Assembly (NCBI RefSeq): GCF_000312485.1 | Contig: NZ_HE997643.1 | Location: forward strand, 1,230,806-1,294,805 | DNA: 64,000 nucleotides | Origin: Yersinia massiliensis CCUG 53443 | Lineage (GTDB): Bacteria > Pseudomonadota > Gammaproteobacteria > Enterobacterales > Enterobacteriaceae | Direction: 5' to 3' | In this document: in pieces, positions 37,046 to 46,355 of the stretch | Position numbering within the stretch: position 1 is the stretch's first letter | How the letters are laid out: each line of letters starts with the position of its first letter | Program-made: the position numbers and the translations under genes | Notes under the pieces: generated by a model | The model's input: the letters and a program-made list of their open reading frames with translations, nothing else | Told to the model about the DNA's origin: nothing | Database searches by the model: none

Positions 37046-37338
37046 TTTGTTAGTTGTCGCGATCTGTCTCGCCTATTTTTGCCGTGATCCTTTTGTCGTT
37101 AACGTGGCATTTATCAACTCGAAAAATAATATGTCACTTATCGGCCAGAATCAGTCTTTTGTTTGATCCGACGTAGATATTGCTGTGTGTTAGCGCTTGT
37201 TTTTTACACAGAAAAAAAGCTAACCTAATCATATCTACCCAAAGTCATGTGCGTTGCAGGTCAGCGGAAATTTAACGCTGCTAACGGCCTGTAATTCAGT
37301 TCGAAAGGATATAACTGGCAAGCTGTAGGGGGTGAATC

Positions 37339-38208
37339 ATGTGGCAAGCAGTCAAGCGTCTGTTAGGTGAATACCTAGGCCCGGCTGAAATTCGGGAAAG
37401 AACCGAATTACCGGGCGGAGATATTCATGAAGCGTGGCGCCTCAGTTATGGCGAAACCGAGGTTTTCGTGAAATGCAATGCCCGTGAGATGCTGCCTATA
37501 TTTACTGCTGAGGCTGATCAACTCTCATTATTAGCGCGCAGTAAAACGGTCCAAGTACCTGAAGTTTATGGTGTGGGTAGCGATCGTGATTACAGCTTCC
37601 TGCTACTCGAATATATTCCCCTGAAACCCCTCGATGCCCATAATGCTTATTGTCTTGGTCAACAATTAGCACATTTGCATCAATGGAGTGAACAACTGCA
37701 ATTTGGGCTAGATTTTGATAATGATTTAGCCACCACACCGCAACCTAATAGTTGGCAACGACGTTGGGCGCAATTCTTTTCTGAACAGCGTATCGGTTGG
37801 CAACTGCAATTAGCCGCTGAGAAGGGCATGTCTTTTGGCGATATTGATCAGATAACAGCACTTGTGCAGGAACGTTTACTGGGGCATCAACCGCAACCTT
37901 CGTTGCTACATGGCGATTTATGGCCCGCCAATTGTGCGGCCAGTGCTAATGGGCCTGTCATTTTTGATCCCGCCTGTTATTGGGGTGATAGAGAGTGTGA
38001 CCTTGCCATGTTGCCGCTCTGCCCTAACCTACCCGCTCAGATTTATGATGGCTACCAGAGTATTTGGCCACTGCCGACCGACTTTATTGAGCGGCAGCCC
38101 ATTTATCAACTCTATTACTTATTGAATCGTAGCAATCTATTTGGCGGTCAACACTGGCTGAGCGCGCAAAAAGCCGTAGAGCAATTGCTGCATCCAGAGC
38201 GGTTCTAG
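37339..38208 (+). CDS. yniA: Fructosamine/ketosamine-3-kinase family protein YniA
   Basis: A 289-residue aminoglycoside-phosphotransferase-like kinase. It carries ELPGGDIHEAWRLSYGETEV with VFVKCN (ATP-site Lys), LLEYIPLKPL (hinge), the catalytic loop LLHGDLWPANCA and the metal-binding Asp in VIFDPACYWGDRECDLAM. The family phosphorylates ketosamines formed by glycation so that they break down, which is a protein-repair role; E. coli YniA has been little studied. Order yniA, yniB, yniC matches E. coli. It ends 48 bp before a strong terminator. Confidence 0.92.
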   Translation: MWQAVKRLLGEYLGPAEIRERTELPGGDIHEAWRLSYGETEVFVKCNAREMLPIFTAEADQLSLLARSKTVQVPEVYGVGSDRDYSFLLLEYIPLKPLDAHNAYCLGQQLAHLHQWSEQLQFGLDFDNDLATTPQPNSWQRRWAQFFSEQRIGWQLQLAAEKGMSFGDIDQITALVQERLLGHQPQPSLLHGDLWPANCAASANGPVIFDPACYWGDRECDLAMLPLCPNLPAQIYDGYQSIWPLPTDFIERQPIYQLYYLLNRSNLFGGQHWLSAQKAVEQLLHPERF

Positions 38209-38255
38209 CGTTGCAAACCACCGATACGGCAGTGACTGATTCAAGCAAAAAACAA

Positions 38256-38299
38256 AACACCCCAAAAGTTGGCAATTCAACGAGTCGGGGTGTTTTTCT
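38256..38299. terminator. Intrinsic terminator after yniA
   Basis: AACACCCC (38256-38263) pairs with GGGGTGTT (38287-38294) across a 23-base loop, and TTT follows. An A-tract on the left would allow use by yniB from the other side too. Confidence 0.75.
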
Positions 38300-38302
38300 T
38301 AT

Positions 38303-38340
38303 TTTATTTCGTCAGACCAAGTTTATTTCGTCAGACCAAG
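38303..38340. repeat. 19-bp direct tandem duplication
   Basis: TTTATTTCGTCAGACCAAG occurs twice without gap (38303-38321, 38322-38340), between the yniA terminator and the yniB stop. It is probably a recent slippage duplication in non-coding DNA. Confidence 0.85.
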
Positions 38341-38367
38341 CATCTGTCAGAGTAAGAGGACTCAACT

Positions 38368-38922
38368 TTAGCCTTGAGCCATCAATCCCAGTAATTTGAC
38401 AACAAAATAAGCCACGACACCGATAACAATCGGTAGGATATAGAGCGTAAAGAACTGCAAGAAAATGGTGTGATGCGGTAGCACGATTTTCTCTTCTAAT
38501 TGCTCGCGACTACGCCCTTCACTGCCTTTGGCCTGCTCTAAAATCATCTGGTCTTCAATGCCTTCTCGGATATGCCGTACTTGTCGCGACATCCGGGCAC
38601 CTGATGCCTGTAACGATAACCCGACAAAGATCAGCATATAAATGATAAAGAACATGATGTTAGCAGCGGAAAGGCCTTGTTCGAAGTCAGGTACAGGTGA
38701 GTTGAACCAAAAAATATCCAAAAAAGTGGTATTAAAGCGAATCATGTCAGTCATTACGTGGATAAAATCCATCATGACGGCATTAATGCCAGTGCTCTTT
38801 TGGCTAAATTGATAGGCAAAATTGATAATGGATATCAATGTTGACAGCAGTGCTGGTATAAAAACGAGCCACCCCGCAATCCGTTTGATCACAGCGACAC
38901 GCCCAGCCTGTTGATAGGTCAT
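38368..38922 (-). CDS. yniB: YniB family inner-membrane protein
   Basis: A 184-residue membrane protein of unknown function, close to E. coli YniB: MTYQQAGRVAVIKRIAGWLV, INAVMMDFIHVMTDMI, GLSLQASGARMSRQVRHIRE, and VLPHHTIFLQFFTLYILP near the end. About four hydrophobic segments surround a charged cytoplasmic loop. The ATG at 38922 follows GGAGAAG; an earlier ATG 57 bp out adds unrelated residues. It is transcribed away from yniC. Confidence 0.9.
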   Translation of the reverse strand: MTYQQAGRVAVIKRIAGWLVFIPALLSTLISIINFAYQFSQKSTGINAVMMDFIHVMTDMIRFNTTFLDIFWFNSPVPDFEQGLSAANIMFFIIYMLIFVGLSLQASGARMSRQVRHIREGIEDQMILEQAKGSEGRSREQLEEKIVLPHHTIFLQFFTLYILPIVIGVVAYFVVKLLGLMAQG

Positions 38923-39110
38923 GACTTCTCCTTGCAAATACCACAACTTATGTTGTCTTAGTTTACCTGCTACATTCACTCTTTGTGCAAAATTTTTGTT
39001 GTGACCTGCTAGGTTAATTCAAATTCATGCAAGGTTCAGTAGGCGCAAGATGATGTTGTTAATGATAAGGTATTCAGCAAGTAGACAATAACCAACAGGA
39101 GTGATGACTA

Positions 39111-39776
39111 ATGGCGACCCCTCATCCAATTAAGGCCGCAATTTTCGATATGGACGGCTTATTGATTGATTCGGAACCTTTATGGCTACAAGCTGAACTT
39201 GACGTTTTCACTGCGCTGGGGCTGGATACGTCTTCTCGGGATACATTACCCGACACGCTTGGTTTACGTATCGATTTAGTGGTGAAACTCTGGTTCCAAA
39301 CCATGCCTTGGCAAGGGCCAAGTCAGGCTGAAGTCTGTAAACGTATTATTGCGCGCGCCATTGATTTGGTGGAAGAAACGCATCCCGTGTTACCAGGCGT
39401 GGAATATGCTTTAGACCTTTGCCGCCAGCAAGGGCTAAAAATTGGTTTGGCATCAGCATCGCCATTACATATGCAAAAACGCGTTTTGGCGATGTTAGGT
39501 GTAGAGCACTATTTCGACTGTTTAGTCTCTGCTGAATACCTGCCCTACAGCAAACCCCATCCAGAAGTGTATCTGAATGCGGCCTCCGATCTGGGTGTTG
39601 ACCCAATGCAATGCGTCACACTAGAGGATTCAGTCAATGGCATGATTGCGACGAAAGCCGCACGTATGCGCTCAATTGTGATTCCATCACTAGAATACCG
39701 CTCGGATCCGCGCTGGGTATTGGCCGATATTCAATTAGAGTCATTAGAGCAATTGAGAAAGGAAGATATTTCGTAA
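39111..39776 (+). CDS. yniC: HAD-family hexitol/2-deoxyglucose-6-phosphate phosphatase YniC (HxpB)
   Basis: A 221-residue HAD phosphatase with a C1-type cap. Motif I is FDMDGLLIDSEP with the nucleophile and acid Asp residues. Motif II is the Ser/Ala region GLASASP, motif III the Lys in YSKPHPEVY, and motif IV is TLEDSVNGM. It dephosphorylates sugar phosphates such as 2-deoxyglucose 6-phosphate, hexitol phosphates and mannose 6-phosphate, guarding against toxic build-up. GGAG lies about eleven bases before the ATG. It is divergent from yniB. Confidence 0.92.
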   Translation: MATPHPIKAAIFDMDGLLIDSEPLWLQAELDVFTALGLDTSSRDTLPDTLGLRIDLVVKLWFQTMPWQGPSQAEVCKRIIARAIDLVEETHPVLPGVEYALDLCRQQGLKIGLASASPLHMQKRVLAMLGVEHYFDCLVSAEYLPYSKPHPEVYLNAASDLGVDPMQCVTLEDSVNGMIATKAARMRSIVIPSLEYRSDPRWVLADIQLESLEQLRKEDIS

Positions 39777-39805
39777 CCCAGTATTGATACTGTCTAAACG
39801 ATAAG

Positions 39806-39834
39806 GGGCGGTTACGCCAACGACACAGCCGCCC
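39806..39834. terminator. GC-rich stem between yniC and kdgF
   Basis: GGGCGG (39806-39811) pairs with CCGCCC (39829-39834), lying 29 bp after the yniC stop and 10 bp before the kdgF stop. The T-tracts are poor, so this is a weak bidirectional terminator candidate. Confidence 0.35.
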
Positions 39835-39843
39835 GAATCGATT

Positions 39844-40176
39844 TTAGAGGAAATCATCCCGTTTAGGCGTAAAGGTATCGATTAAAATACTGTTATCTTC
39901 CAGTGACACAGCGCCGTGCATCTCATTTTTCACAGCTCGGTACGCATCCCCAGCTTTTAATATGCGTTTCTGCCCTTCAATTTCGACTTCAAAACTACCG
40001 GCGGCGACATAAGCGATTTGGTCATGAATATCATGTTTGTGCGCGGTGCCAATGGCCCCTTTATCAAAGTGAACGCAGACCATCATCAGCTCATCGCTCC
40101 AGGTCATAACTTTGCGCTTAATGCCATTGCCTAACTCTTCCCAAGGCGTTTCGTCATTAATAAAGAACATCTTCAT
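39844..40176 (-). CDS. kdgF: KdgF, cupin catalysing unsaturated uronate linearisation
   Basis: A 110-residue single-domain cupin. The metal-binding motif reads GTAHKHDIHDQIAYVAAGSF (two or three His plus Gln), with the second motif near VKNEMHGAVSL. KdgF turns 4,5-unsaturated galacturonate from pectin, or the alginate equivalent, into the linear ketouronate that feeds KduI and KduD; the Y. enterocolitica protein is one of the characterised examples. It is divergent from kduD across a 423-bp region that holds a KdgR box, matching its role in the pathway. Confidence 0.93.
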   Translation of the reverse strand: MKMFFINDETPWEELGNGIKRKVMTWSDELMMVCVHFDKGAIGTAHKHDIHDQIAYVAAGSFEVEIEGQKRILKAGDAYRAVKNEMHGAVSLEDNSILIDTFTPKRDDFL

Positions 40177-40312
40177 TGTTTCTCCTCATTATTATGCAAA
40201 ATAGATTCGATGCAGCTTCGTCACAGTTTTTAGCTGGATTCTGCTCATTCTACGGGTAATCTTCACCGTTTTGCCATTATTAATCCAAAAATCATGACAT
40301 CACTCAAAAAAT

Positions 40313-40332
40313 AATAAAACATCATTTCATTT
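40313..40332. promoter_or_regulatory. KdgR box between kdgF and kduD
   Basis: AATAAAACATCATTTCATTT fits the recalled KdgR consensus AATRAAAYRNYRTTTYATTT at every position. It lies 137 bp upstream of the kdgF start and 268 bp upstream of kduD, so it can serve either promoter. The remainder of 40177-40599 is AT-rich non-coding DNA. Confidence 0.75.
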
Positions 40333-40599
40333 TTATTGAATTAACTTCCCGCAAACACTATCATCATCACATCAAAAGAAACACTCGGTCAGAAGTCAGA
40401 CCCTGCGCAGGTTGTCAGCCTACATTTTCAACTTCATGTGCAATCTCTCATTCTGCCGCGTTATCTGGCTTGGGTTATTGCCCATTAAAGATGCTGTTCT
40501 GAAAGAAAGGCTTTACCAACCAAAGCCGTCCTTTGGGCGGTTTTCTCCCTAATATAAAAATCGCGGAAACCATTGCCCGCTTTGAGAGAGACGTTAGCT

Positions 40600-41361
40600 A
40601 TGATTTTAGATTCCTTTGAATTGAAAGGTAAAATTGCACTGGTTACTGGCTGTGACACAGGTTTGGGCCAAGGTATGGCGATCGGTTTAGCCGAAGCTGG
40701 CTGTGATATCGTGGGTATCAACATTGTTGAACCAAAAGATACCATTGAGAAAGTAACCGCATTGGGCCGCCGCTTTTTAAGCCTAACGGCTGACTTGAGC
40801 AAGATTGATGGCATCCCTGCTCTGTTAGAGCGCGCTGTCGCTGAATTTGGCCAAATCGATATTTTGGTCAATAACGCCGGCATCATCCGCCGCGAAGATG
40901 CGATCAACTTCAGCGAAAAAGACTGGGATGATGTGATGAACGTTAATATTAAAACGGTGTTCTTCATGTCTCAGGCTGTTGCCAAGCAATTCATCAAACA
41001 GGGTCATGGCGGCAAAATCATCAACGTTGCATCTATGTTGTCTTATCAAGGTGGCATCCGTGTTCCATCTTATACCGCATCGAAAAGCGCAGTGATGGGT
41101 GTCACCCGTCTGTTAGCTAACGAGTGGGCAAAACATGGTATCAACGTGAACGCTGTTGCCCCTGGTTATATGGCGACAAACAATACTCAGCAGTTACGTA
41201 AAGATGAAGAGCGTAGCAAAGAGATCCTTGACCGTATCCCTGCTGGCCGTTGGGGCTTACCTGATGACTTGAAAGGCCCAGTGGTCTTCTTGGCATCTAA
41301 AGCTTCTGACTATATCAGCGGCTACACTATCGCAGTTGATGGTGGCTGGTTAGCTCGCTAA
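40600..41361 (+). CDS. kduD: 2-dehydro-3-deoxy-D-gluconate 5-dehydrogenase KduD
   Basis: A 253-residue short-chain dehydrogenase. The cofactor motif is TGCDTGLGQGMAIGLAEAG and the NNAG motif is LVNNAGIIRRED. The catalytic Ser is in NVASMLSYQGG and Tyr-x-x-x-Lys is in SYTASKSAV. The product of KduI, 2,5-diketo-3-deoxygluconate, is reduced to 2-keto-3-deoxygluconate with NADH. The ATG at 40600 has GAGAGAG upstream. A strong terminator follows at 41435, so it is likely transcribed alone. Its partner kduI is not in the window. Confidence 0.95.
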   Translation: MILDSFELKGKIALVTGCDTGLGQGMAIGLAEAGCDIVGINIVEPKDTIEKVTALGRRFLSLTADLSKIDGIPALLERAVAEFGQIDILVNNAGIIRREDAINFSEKDWDDVMNVNIKTVFFMSQAVAKQFIKQGHGGKIINVASMLSYQGGIRVPSYTASKSAVMGVTRLLANEWAKHGINVNAVAPGYMATNNTQQLRKDEERSKEILDRIPAGRWGLPDDLKGPVVFLASKASDYISGYTIAVDGGWLAR

Positions 41362-41434
41362 TTTGTCAATCATGGCTAATTTGAGTTAAAGGTGATTTTC
41401 TTTGGTAGTACTGACATCTTGACTCAACATGACT

Positions 41435-41466
41435 AAAAGGCACAACTCCTGTTGTGCCTTTTTTAT
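41435..41466 (+). terminator. Intrinsic terminator after kduD
   Basis: AAAAGGCACAAC (41435-41446), loop TCCT, GTTGTGCCTTTT (41451-41462), then more T. It is strong and separates kduD from the pelW-tog unit, which has its own KdgR box. Confidence 0.9.
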
Positions 41467-41612
41467 TACTTATTTATCAACTAGTTAACAAATAAGATCA
41501 TTCAGTACATCCTGCCAAAAGTACAAACATAAAAAATTCAAAACAACGTTCCGACTTCGATCACACTTTTGTCATTCGCCCAATGACTCGCCAGAAAATA
41601 CAAATATAATGG

Positions 41613-41632
41613 ATTGAAACGATGTTTCTTTT
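41613..41632. promoter_or_regulatory. KdgR box upstream of pelW
   Basis: ATTGAAACGATGTTTCTTTT keeps the AAAC-N4-TTTC core and matches the recalled consensus at 18 of 20 positions. It ends 55 bp before the pelW start at 41688 and overlaps a more distal ATG (41622), which is therefore an unlikely start. Confidence 0.8.
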
Positions 41633-41687
41633 TATAAGGAACCTAAAACCGGTTCCGCTCAGATGTCTCTACGATGGGGTTAAGGTG

Positions 41688-43355
41688 ATGAAGTTTGCAG
41701 GCAACACAAAAAACAGCGACGCAATGATGATTAACTGGCTTAGCGCTATCCGCAGCCATGTTGATTTAGTGCAGTCTGTTGGCCACAGCACTCAAAATCC
41801 AACTCCATTAATGGCTGATGGTTTTGATGTTCTAACACATCAACCTGTCGTTTGGGCGTTCCCTGATGGACAGAATACGCCAATATCTAATTTTGCCAGT
41901 CAGCAAAACTGGTTGCGAACCTTAGATGCGCTCAGCCTAGTCACTCAGGATCCGCAATATCAGCAACAAGCGCGGGCACAAAGTCACTATTTCATGCAAC
42001 GTGGTGTGCATGAGCAGAGCGGATTATTTTATTGGGGTGGGCATCGTTTCCTGAATTTGGATTCGTTGAAAACCGAAGGGCCAGAATCAAAAGCGCAGGT
42101 CCACGAGCTAAAGCACCATTTGCCTTATTATGACTTGTTGGTTTCCATTGATCGTGAAAAAACACTCAACTTCTTGCAGGGTTTTTGGCATGCACACGTA
42201 GAAGATTGGCAATCTCTGGATCTGGGCCGTCATGGCAGTTATGACAAACAACGTGACCCACATGTGTTCACCCATGCACGTCACGACGTGGTCCACCCTG
42301 CCGACTTACCTCGCCTACCCGAAACCAAAGGATTAACCTTTGTAAACGCTGGCACTGACCTGATTTATGCAGCCTATAAATATGCTCAGTACACCGGTGA
42401 TATTGCCGCAGCCGCATGGGGTAAACATCTTTATCGCCAATATGTTTTAGCCCGCAATCCTGAAACAGGCTTGCCCGTTTATCAGTTTAGTTCCCCGCAA
42501 CAGCGTCGGCCGATACCTGACGATGATAACCAGACTCAATCTTGGTATGGCGACCGTGCTAAGCGTCAGTTTGGCCCTGAATTTGGTGAAATAGCTCGTG
42601 AAGCCAACGTGCTATTCAGAGACATGCGGCCACTGCTAATTGATAACCCCCTGGCCATGCTTGATATTCTGCAACAACAGCCTGATGCAGAAGTGCTCGA
42701 ATGGGTGATTGACGGCCTGAAAAATTACTATCGCTTTGCTTATGACGTTGAGACCAACACATTGCGCCCGTTCTGGAATGATGGGCAAGACATGAGCGGT
42801 TATGTCCTGCAACGTGATGGTTACTACGGCGCAAAAGGGACTGTTATTTCGCCATTCCCATTAGAGGTCGATTATCTGTTGCCTTTGGTACGAGCTTGGC
42901 GTTTGAGTGAAGATGAAGAATTACTGGATCTGATTGGCGTGTTACTGCACCGCTGGCAACTGGCAGAATTGAATAAACCAAAACGCCAAGCGGCATTAAT
43001 GAATGGCCAAAAACCTAAAGCTACACCCTATTTGCTGATCGCCTTAACCGAGCTGGCAGAATATTGCCAATGTCCTCATTTATTCGAGTTAGCATGGCAA
43101 ATTGGCGACAACCTATTTACGCAACATTACCACCGCGGCCTGTTTGTCGAATCGGCTCAACACCGTTATCTACGAATCGACAATCCGATTGCATTAGCAT
43201 TATTAACCTTAATTGCCGCAAAACAAAATAAGTCTACGGCAATGCCTCAATTTATTACCAACGGTGGTTACATCCATGGAGATTATCGGGTGAACGGGGA
43301 AAGCCGCACCTTGTACGATATCGACTTTATTTATCCGACGCTTTTGAATCAGTAA
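41688..43355 (+). CDS. pelW: Cytoplasmic family 2 exopolygalacturonate lyase PelW
   Basis: A 555-residue polysaccharide lyase of family 2, which folds as an alpha/alpha toroid. No signal peptide is present, so this is the cytoplasmic PelW form rather than the periplasmic paralogue. Recognisable stretches are SGLFYWGGHRFLNLDSLKTE, VHELKHHLPYYDLL, FTHARHDVVHPADLP (histidines of the metal site), ASQQNW near the start, and VLQRDGYYGAKGTVISPFPLE. It cuts short oligogalacturonides brought in by TogMNAB into unsaturated digalacturonate by beta-elimination, using a transition metal. The start at 41688 has GGGGTTAAGG upstream. It leads the tog operon under a KdgR box. Confidence 0.93.
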   Translation: MKFAGNTKNSDAMMINWLSAIRSHVDLVQSVGHSTQNPTPLMADGFDVLTHQPVVWAFPDGQNTPISNFASQQNWLRTLDALSLVTQDPQYQQQARAQSHYFMQRGVHEQSGLFYWGGHRFLNLDSLKTEGPESKAQVHELKHHLPYYDLLVSIDREKTLNFLQGFWHAHVEDWQSLDLGRHGSYDKQRDPHVFTHARHDVVHPADLPRLPETKGLTFVNAGTDLIYAAYKYAQYTGDIAAAAWGKHLYRQYVLARNPETGLPVYQFSSPQQRRPIPDDDNQTQSWYGDRAKRQFGPEFGEIAREANVLFRDMRPLLIDNPLAMLDILQQQPDAEVLEWVIDGLKNYYRFAYDVETNTLRPFWNDGQDMSGYVLQRDGYYGAKGTVISPFPLEVDYLLPLVRAWRLSEDEELLDLIGVLLHRWQLAELNKPKRQAALMNGQKPKATPYLLIALTELAEYCQCPHLFELAWQIGDNLFTQHYHRGLFVESAQHRYLRIDNPIALALLTLIAAKQNKSTAMPQFITNGGYIHGDYRVNGESRTLYDIDFIYPTLLNQ

Positions 43356-43395
43356 TTTTATTTATCTTTCATGTTATTAAAAATAGGTAAGCATT

Positions 43396-44286
43396 ATGAA
43401 TGAAAACAGAATGCTGGGGTTAGCCTATTTATCACCTTATATACTCGGGTTGATAATATTTACGGCTTTCCCCTTTGTATCATCTTTCTTTCTCAGTTTT
43501 ACTGAGTATGACTTAATGAATCCTCCTGTATTTAACGGGATTGAGAATTATCGTCATATGTTTCTTGAAGATGATTTATTCTGGAAATCCATGGGCGTGA
43601 CATTCGCCTATGTTTTTCTGACTATTCCTTTAAAACTTGCATTTGCTCTGGGGATTGCTTTTGTACTGAACTTTAAATTACGTGGTATTGGTCTTTTCCG
43701 TACTGCTTTCTATATTCCATCGATCCTCGGCAGTAGCGTTGCAATTGCCGTATTATGGCGTGCTCTCTTTGCCATTGATGGCCTGCTAAACAGCTTTATC
43801 GGCGTGTTTGGATTTGACGCCATTAACTGGCTGGGGGAACCAGCACTGGCGCTGACATCCGTGACTTTACTGCGTGTTTGGCAGTTTGGTTCTGCCATGG
43901 TTATCTTCCTGGCTGCACTGCAGAACGTACCGCAATCACAATATGAAGCAGCCATGATTGATGGTGCCTCTAAGTGGCAAATGTTCATGAAAGTTACCGT
44001 GCCTCTGATCACGCCGGTTATTTTCTTTAACTTTATTATGCAAACGACGCAGGCATTCCAAGAATTTACCGCGCCATACGTTATTACAGACGGTGGACCG
44101 ACTCATTACACCTATTTATTCTCGCTCTATATCTACGATACAGCGTTTAAATACTTTGATATGGGATACGGTGCTGCGCTGGCTTGGGTATTATTCCTAG
44201 TCGTTGCCCTCTTCGCTTCAATTGCATTTAAATCATCTAAATATTGGGTCTTCTACTCCGCCGATAAAGGAGGAAAAAATGACTGA
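43396..44286 (+). CDS. togM: Oligogalacturonide ABC transporter permease TogM
   Basis: A 296-residue MalF-type permease with six membrane helices. The ATPase-contact (EAA) loop is YEAAMIDGASKWQMFMKVTV. It opens with MNENRMLGLAYLSPYILGLI. It forms the channel with TogN for oligogalacturonides of low polymerisation. It starts 40 bp after pelW and overlaps togN by eight bases. The family is the carbohydrate uptake class 1 of MalFGK-like importers. Confidence 0.93.
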   Translation: MNENRMLGLAYLSPYILGLIIFTAFPFVSSFFLSFTEYDLMNPPVFNGIENYRHMFLEDDLFWKSMGVTFAYVFLTIPLKLAFALGIAFVLNFKLRGIGLFRTAFYIPSILGSSVAIAVLWRALFAIDGLLNSFIGVFGFDAINWLGEPALALTSVTLLRVWQFGSAMVIFLAALQNVPQSQYEAAMIDGASKWQMFMKVTVPLITPVIFFNFIMQTTQAFQEFTAPYVITDGGPTHYTYLFSLYIYDTAFKYFDMGYGAALAWVLFLVVALFASIAFKSSKYWVFYSADKGGKND

Positions 44287-45199
44287 CGTACAACATAATT
44301 CCAACCAGAAGAAATTAGCTCTGGCGCAGGAACTTGCTGATGCGGAAATTAACCGCACACTACGCAAAGCAAAAGTCAGTGCAGCTTTCCGTTATATCAT
44401 CTTGATTATTGTCGGCCTGATGATGCTTTATCCATTGTTGTGGATGTTCTCTGCAGCATTTAAACCTAATAATGAGATTTTCACCACATTAGGATTATGG
44501 CCAGAAAACGCAACCCGTGATGGTTTCGTTAATGGTTGGAAAACCGGTACTGAATATAATTTCGGTCATTACATGCTTAACACCTTTAAGTTTGTTATCC
44601 CGAAAGTCATTTTGACCATTATCTCTTCCACTATCGTGGCTTATGGTTTCGCACGCTTTGAGATTCCATGGAAGAAATTCTGGTTCGCAACATTGATTAC
44701 CACCATGTTGCTGCCAAGTACTGTGTTGTTGATTCCTCAATACATCATGTTCCGCGAAATGGGCATGCTGAATAGTTACTTACCACTTTATTTGCCGACG
44801 GCCTTCGCGACCCAAGGGTTCTTCGTCTTCATGCTGGTTCAGTTCCTGCGTGGTGTACCGCGTGATATGGAAGAAGCCGCACAAATCGACGGTTGTAACT
44901 CCCTTCAGGTGTTGTGGTATGTGGTCGTGCCAATTCTGAAACCGGCCATTATTTCCGTCGCACTGTTCCAGTTCATGTGGTCAATGAACGACTTTATCGG
45001 TCCATTGATTTATGTCTACAGCGTAGATAAATACCCGATAGCGCTGGCTCTTAAGATGTCAATTGACGTCACCGAAGGCGCACCGTGGAACGAAATTCTG
45101 GCAATGGCAAGTATCTCCATTCTGCCGTCCATCATTGTTTTCTTCCTGGCACAACGCTACTTCGTTCAAGGCGTAACCAGCAGCGGAATTAAAGGTTAA
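44279..45199 (+). CDS. togN: Oligogalacturonide ABC transporter permease TogN
   Basis: A 306-residue MalG-type permease with six helices and the EAA loop MEEAAQIDGCNSLQVLWYVV. A charged N-terminal stretch of about 40 residues comes before the first helix (YIILIIVGLMMLYPLLWMFS). The ATG at 44279 has a perfect AAAGGAGG ribosome site and lies inside the end of togM, which implies coupling. It completes the TogM-TogN pore. Confidence 0.93.
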   Translation: MTDVQHNSNQKKLALAQELADAEINRTLRKAKVSAAFRYIILIIVGLMMLYPLLWMFSAAFKPNNEIFTTLGLWPENATRDGFVNGWKTGTEYNFGHYMLNTFKFVIPKVILTIISSTIVAYGFARFEIPWKKFWFATLITTMLLPSTVLLIPQYIMFREMGMLNSYLPLYLPTAFATQGFFVFMLVQFLRGVPRDMEEAAQIDGCNSLQVLWYVVVPILKPAIISVALFQFMWSMNDFIGPLIYVYSVDKYPIALALKMSIDVTEGAPWNEILAMASISILPSIIVFFLAQRYFVQGVTSSGIKG

Positions 45200-45212
45200 T
45201 AGAGGATTTATC

Positions 45213-46340
45213 ATGGCTGAAGTCATTTTCAACAAATTAGGCAAAGTTTACTCCAACGGTTTCCGCGCGGTTCATGGCATTGATCTGAAGATCCATGATG
45301 GCGAGTTTATGGTGATTGTTGGTCCATCTGGCTGTGCTAAATCCACTACCCTGCGTATGTTGGCAGGTTTGGAAACCATCAGTGATGGTGAAGTCCGAAT
45401 TGGTGACCGCGTCGTCAATAATCTGGCTCCGAAATCACGTGGCATTGCCATGGTGTTCCAAAACTATGCGTTATACCCGCATATGACTGTTAAAGAAAAC
45501 TTGGCCTTTGGTCTTAAGCTGAGCAAGTTGCCAAAAGATCAAATTGAAACACAAGTTGCCGAAGCAGCAAAAATTCTAGAACTGGAAGATTTGTTGGACC
45601 GTCTGCCGCGTCAGTTGTCCGGTGGTCAAGCACAGCGTGTCGCCGTAGGCCGTGCGATTGTGAAAAAACCAGATGTGTTTTTGTTCGACGAGCCTTTATC
45701 AAACTTGGATGCCAAGCTGCGTGCGTCAATGCGTATCCGTATCTCTGATTTGCATAAGCAACTGAAAAAGAGCGGAAAAGCGGCAACTACTGTTTACGTT
45801 ACGCATGACCAGACGGAAGCCATGACCATGGGCGATCGAATCTGCGTCATGAAGCTGGGCCATATCATGCAAGTGGATACCCCAGATAATCTTTATCACT
45901 ACCCAACCAATATGTTTGTTGCCGGTTTTATCGGCGCGCCGGAAATGAATATCAAACCGAGCACGTTGGTAGAAAAAGATGGCCAAATTGGCCTAACCGT
46001 CGGCCAATACACACTGGCTCTGAATGAGAAACAACAAGCTAAAGTCGCTGCCTTTGCTGGTGAAAAAGTGTTCTTTGGTGTCCGTCCAGAATTCATTCGC
46101 ATGTCAACTGAGCCAATGGCTAATAACCATTCTCAAGGCGAATTAGTCCGCATGGAAAACATGGGCCATGAATTCTTCATGTATATCAAAGTCGACGACT
46201 TCGAATTGACTTGTCGCTTACCGTCTGATGAAGCACGGCCAATTATTGAAAACGGCCTGCATCGCACCGTGTACTTCCAGTTTGATATGGATAAATGCCA
46301 TATCTTTGATGCAAAAACAGAAAAAAATATCTCTCTTTAA
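45213..46340 (+). CDS. togA: Oligogalacturonide ABC transporter ATPase TogA
   Basis: A 375-residue MalK/UgpC-type ATPase. The Walker A reads GPSGCAKST, with Ala where the usual motif has Gly. The signature is LSGGQAQRVAVGRAIV, Walker B VFLFDEPLSNLDA and the switch His is in VTHDQTEAMTM. A C-terminal TOBE/regulatory domain covers about residues 240-375. It powers TogMN and may serve other CUT1 systems. It is 13 bp after togN, with AGAGGA before the ATG. Confidence 0.93.
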   Translation: MAEVIFNKLGKVYSNGFRAVHGIDLKIHDGEFMVIVGPSGCAKSTTLRMLAGLETISDGEVRIGDRVVNNLAPKSRGIAMVFQNYALYPHMTVKENLAFGLKLSKLPKDQIETQVAEAAKILELEDLLDRLPRQLSGGQAQRVAVGRAIVKKPDVFLFDEPLSNLDAKLRASMRIRISDLHKQLKKSGKAATTVYVTHDQTEAMTMGDRICVMKLGHIMQVDTPDNLYHYPTNMFVAGFIGAPEMNIKPSTLVEKDGQIGLTVGQYTLALNEKQQAKVAAFAGEKVFFGVRPEFIRMSTEPMANNHSQGELVRMENMGHEFFMYIKVDDFELTCRLPSDEARPIIENGLHRTVYFQFDMDKCHIFDAKTEKNISL

Positions 46341-46355
46341 CAGGAGCAGTACCTA

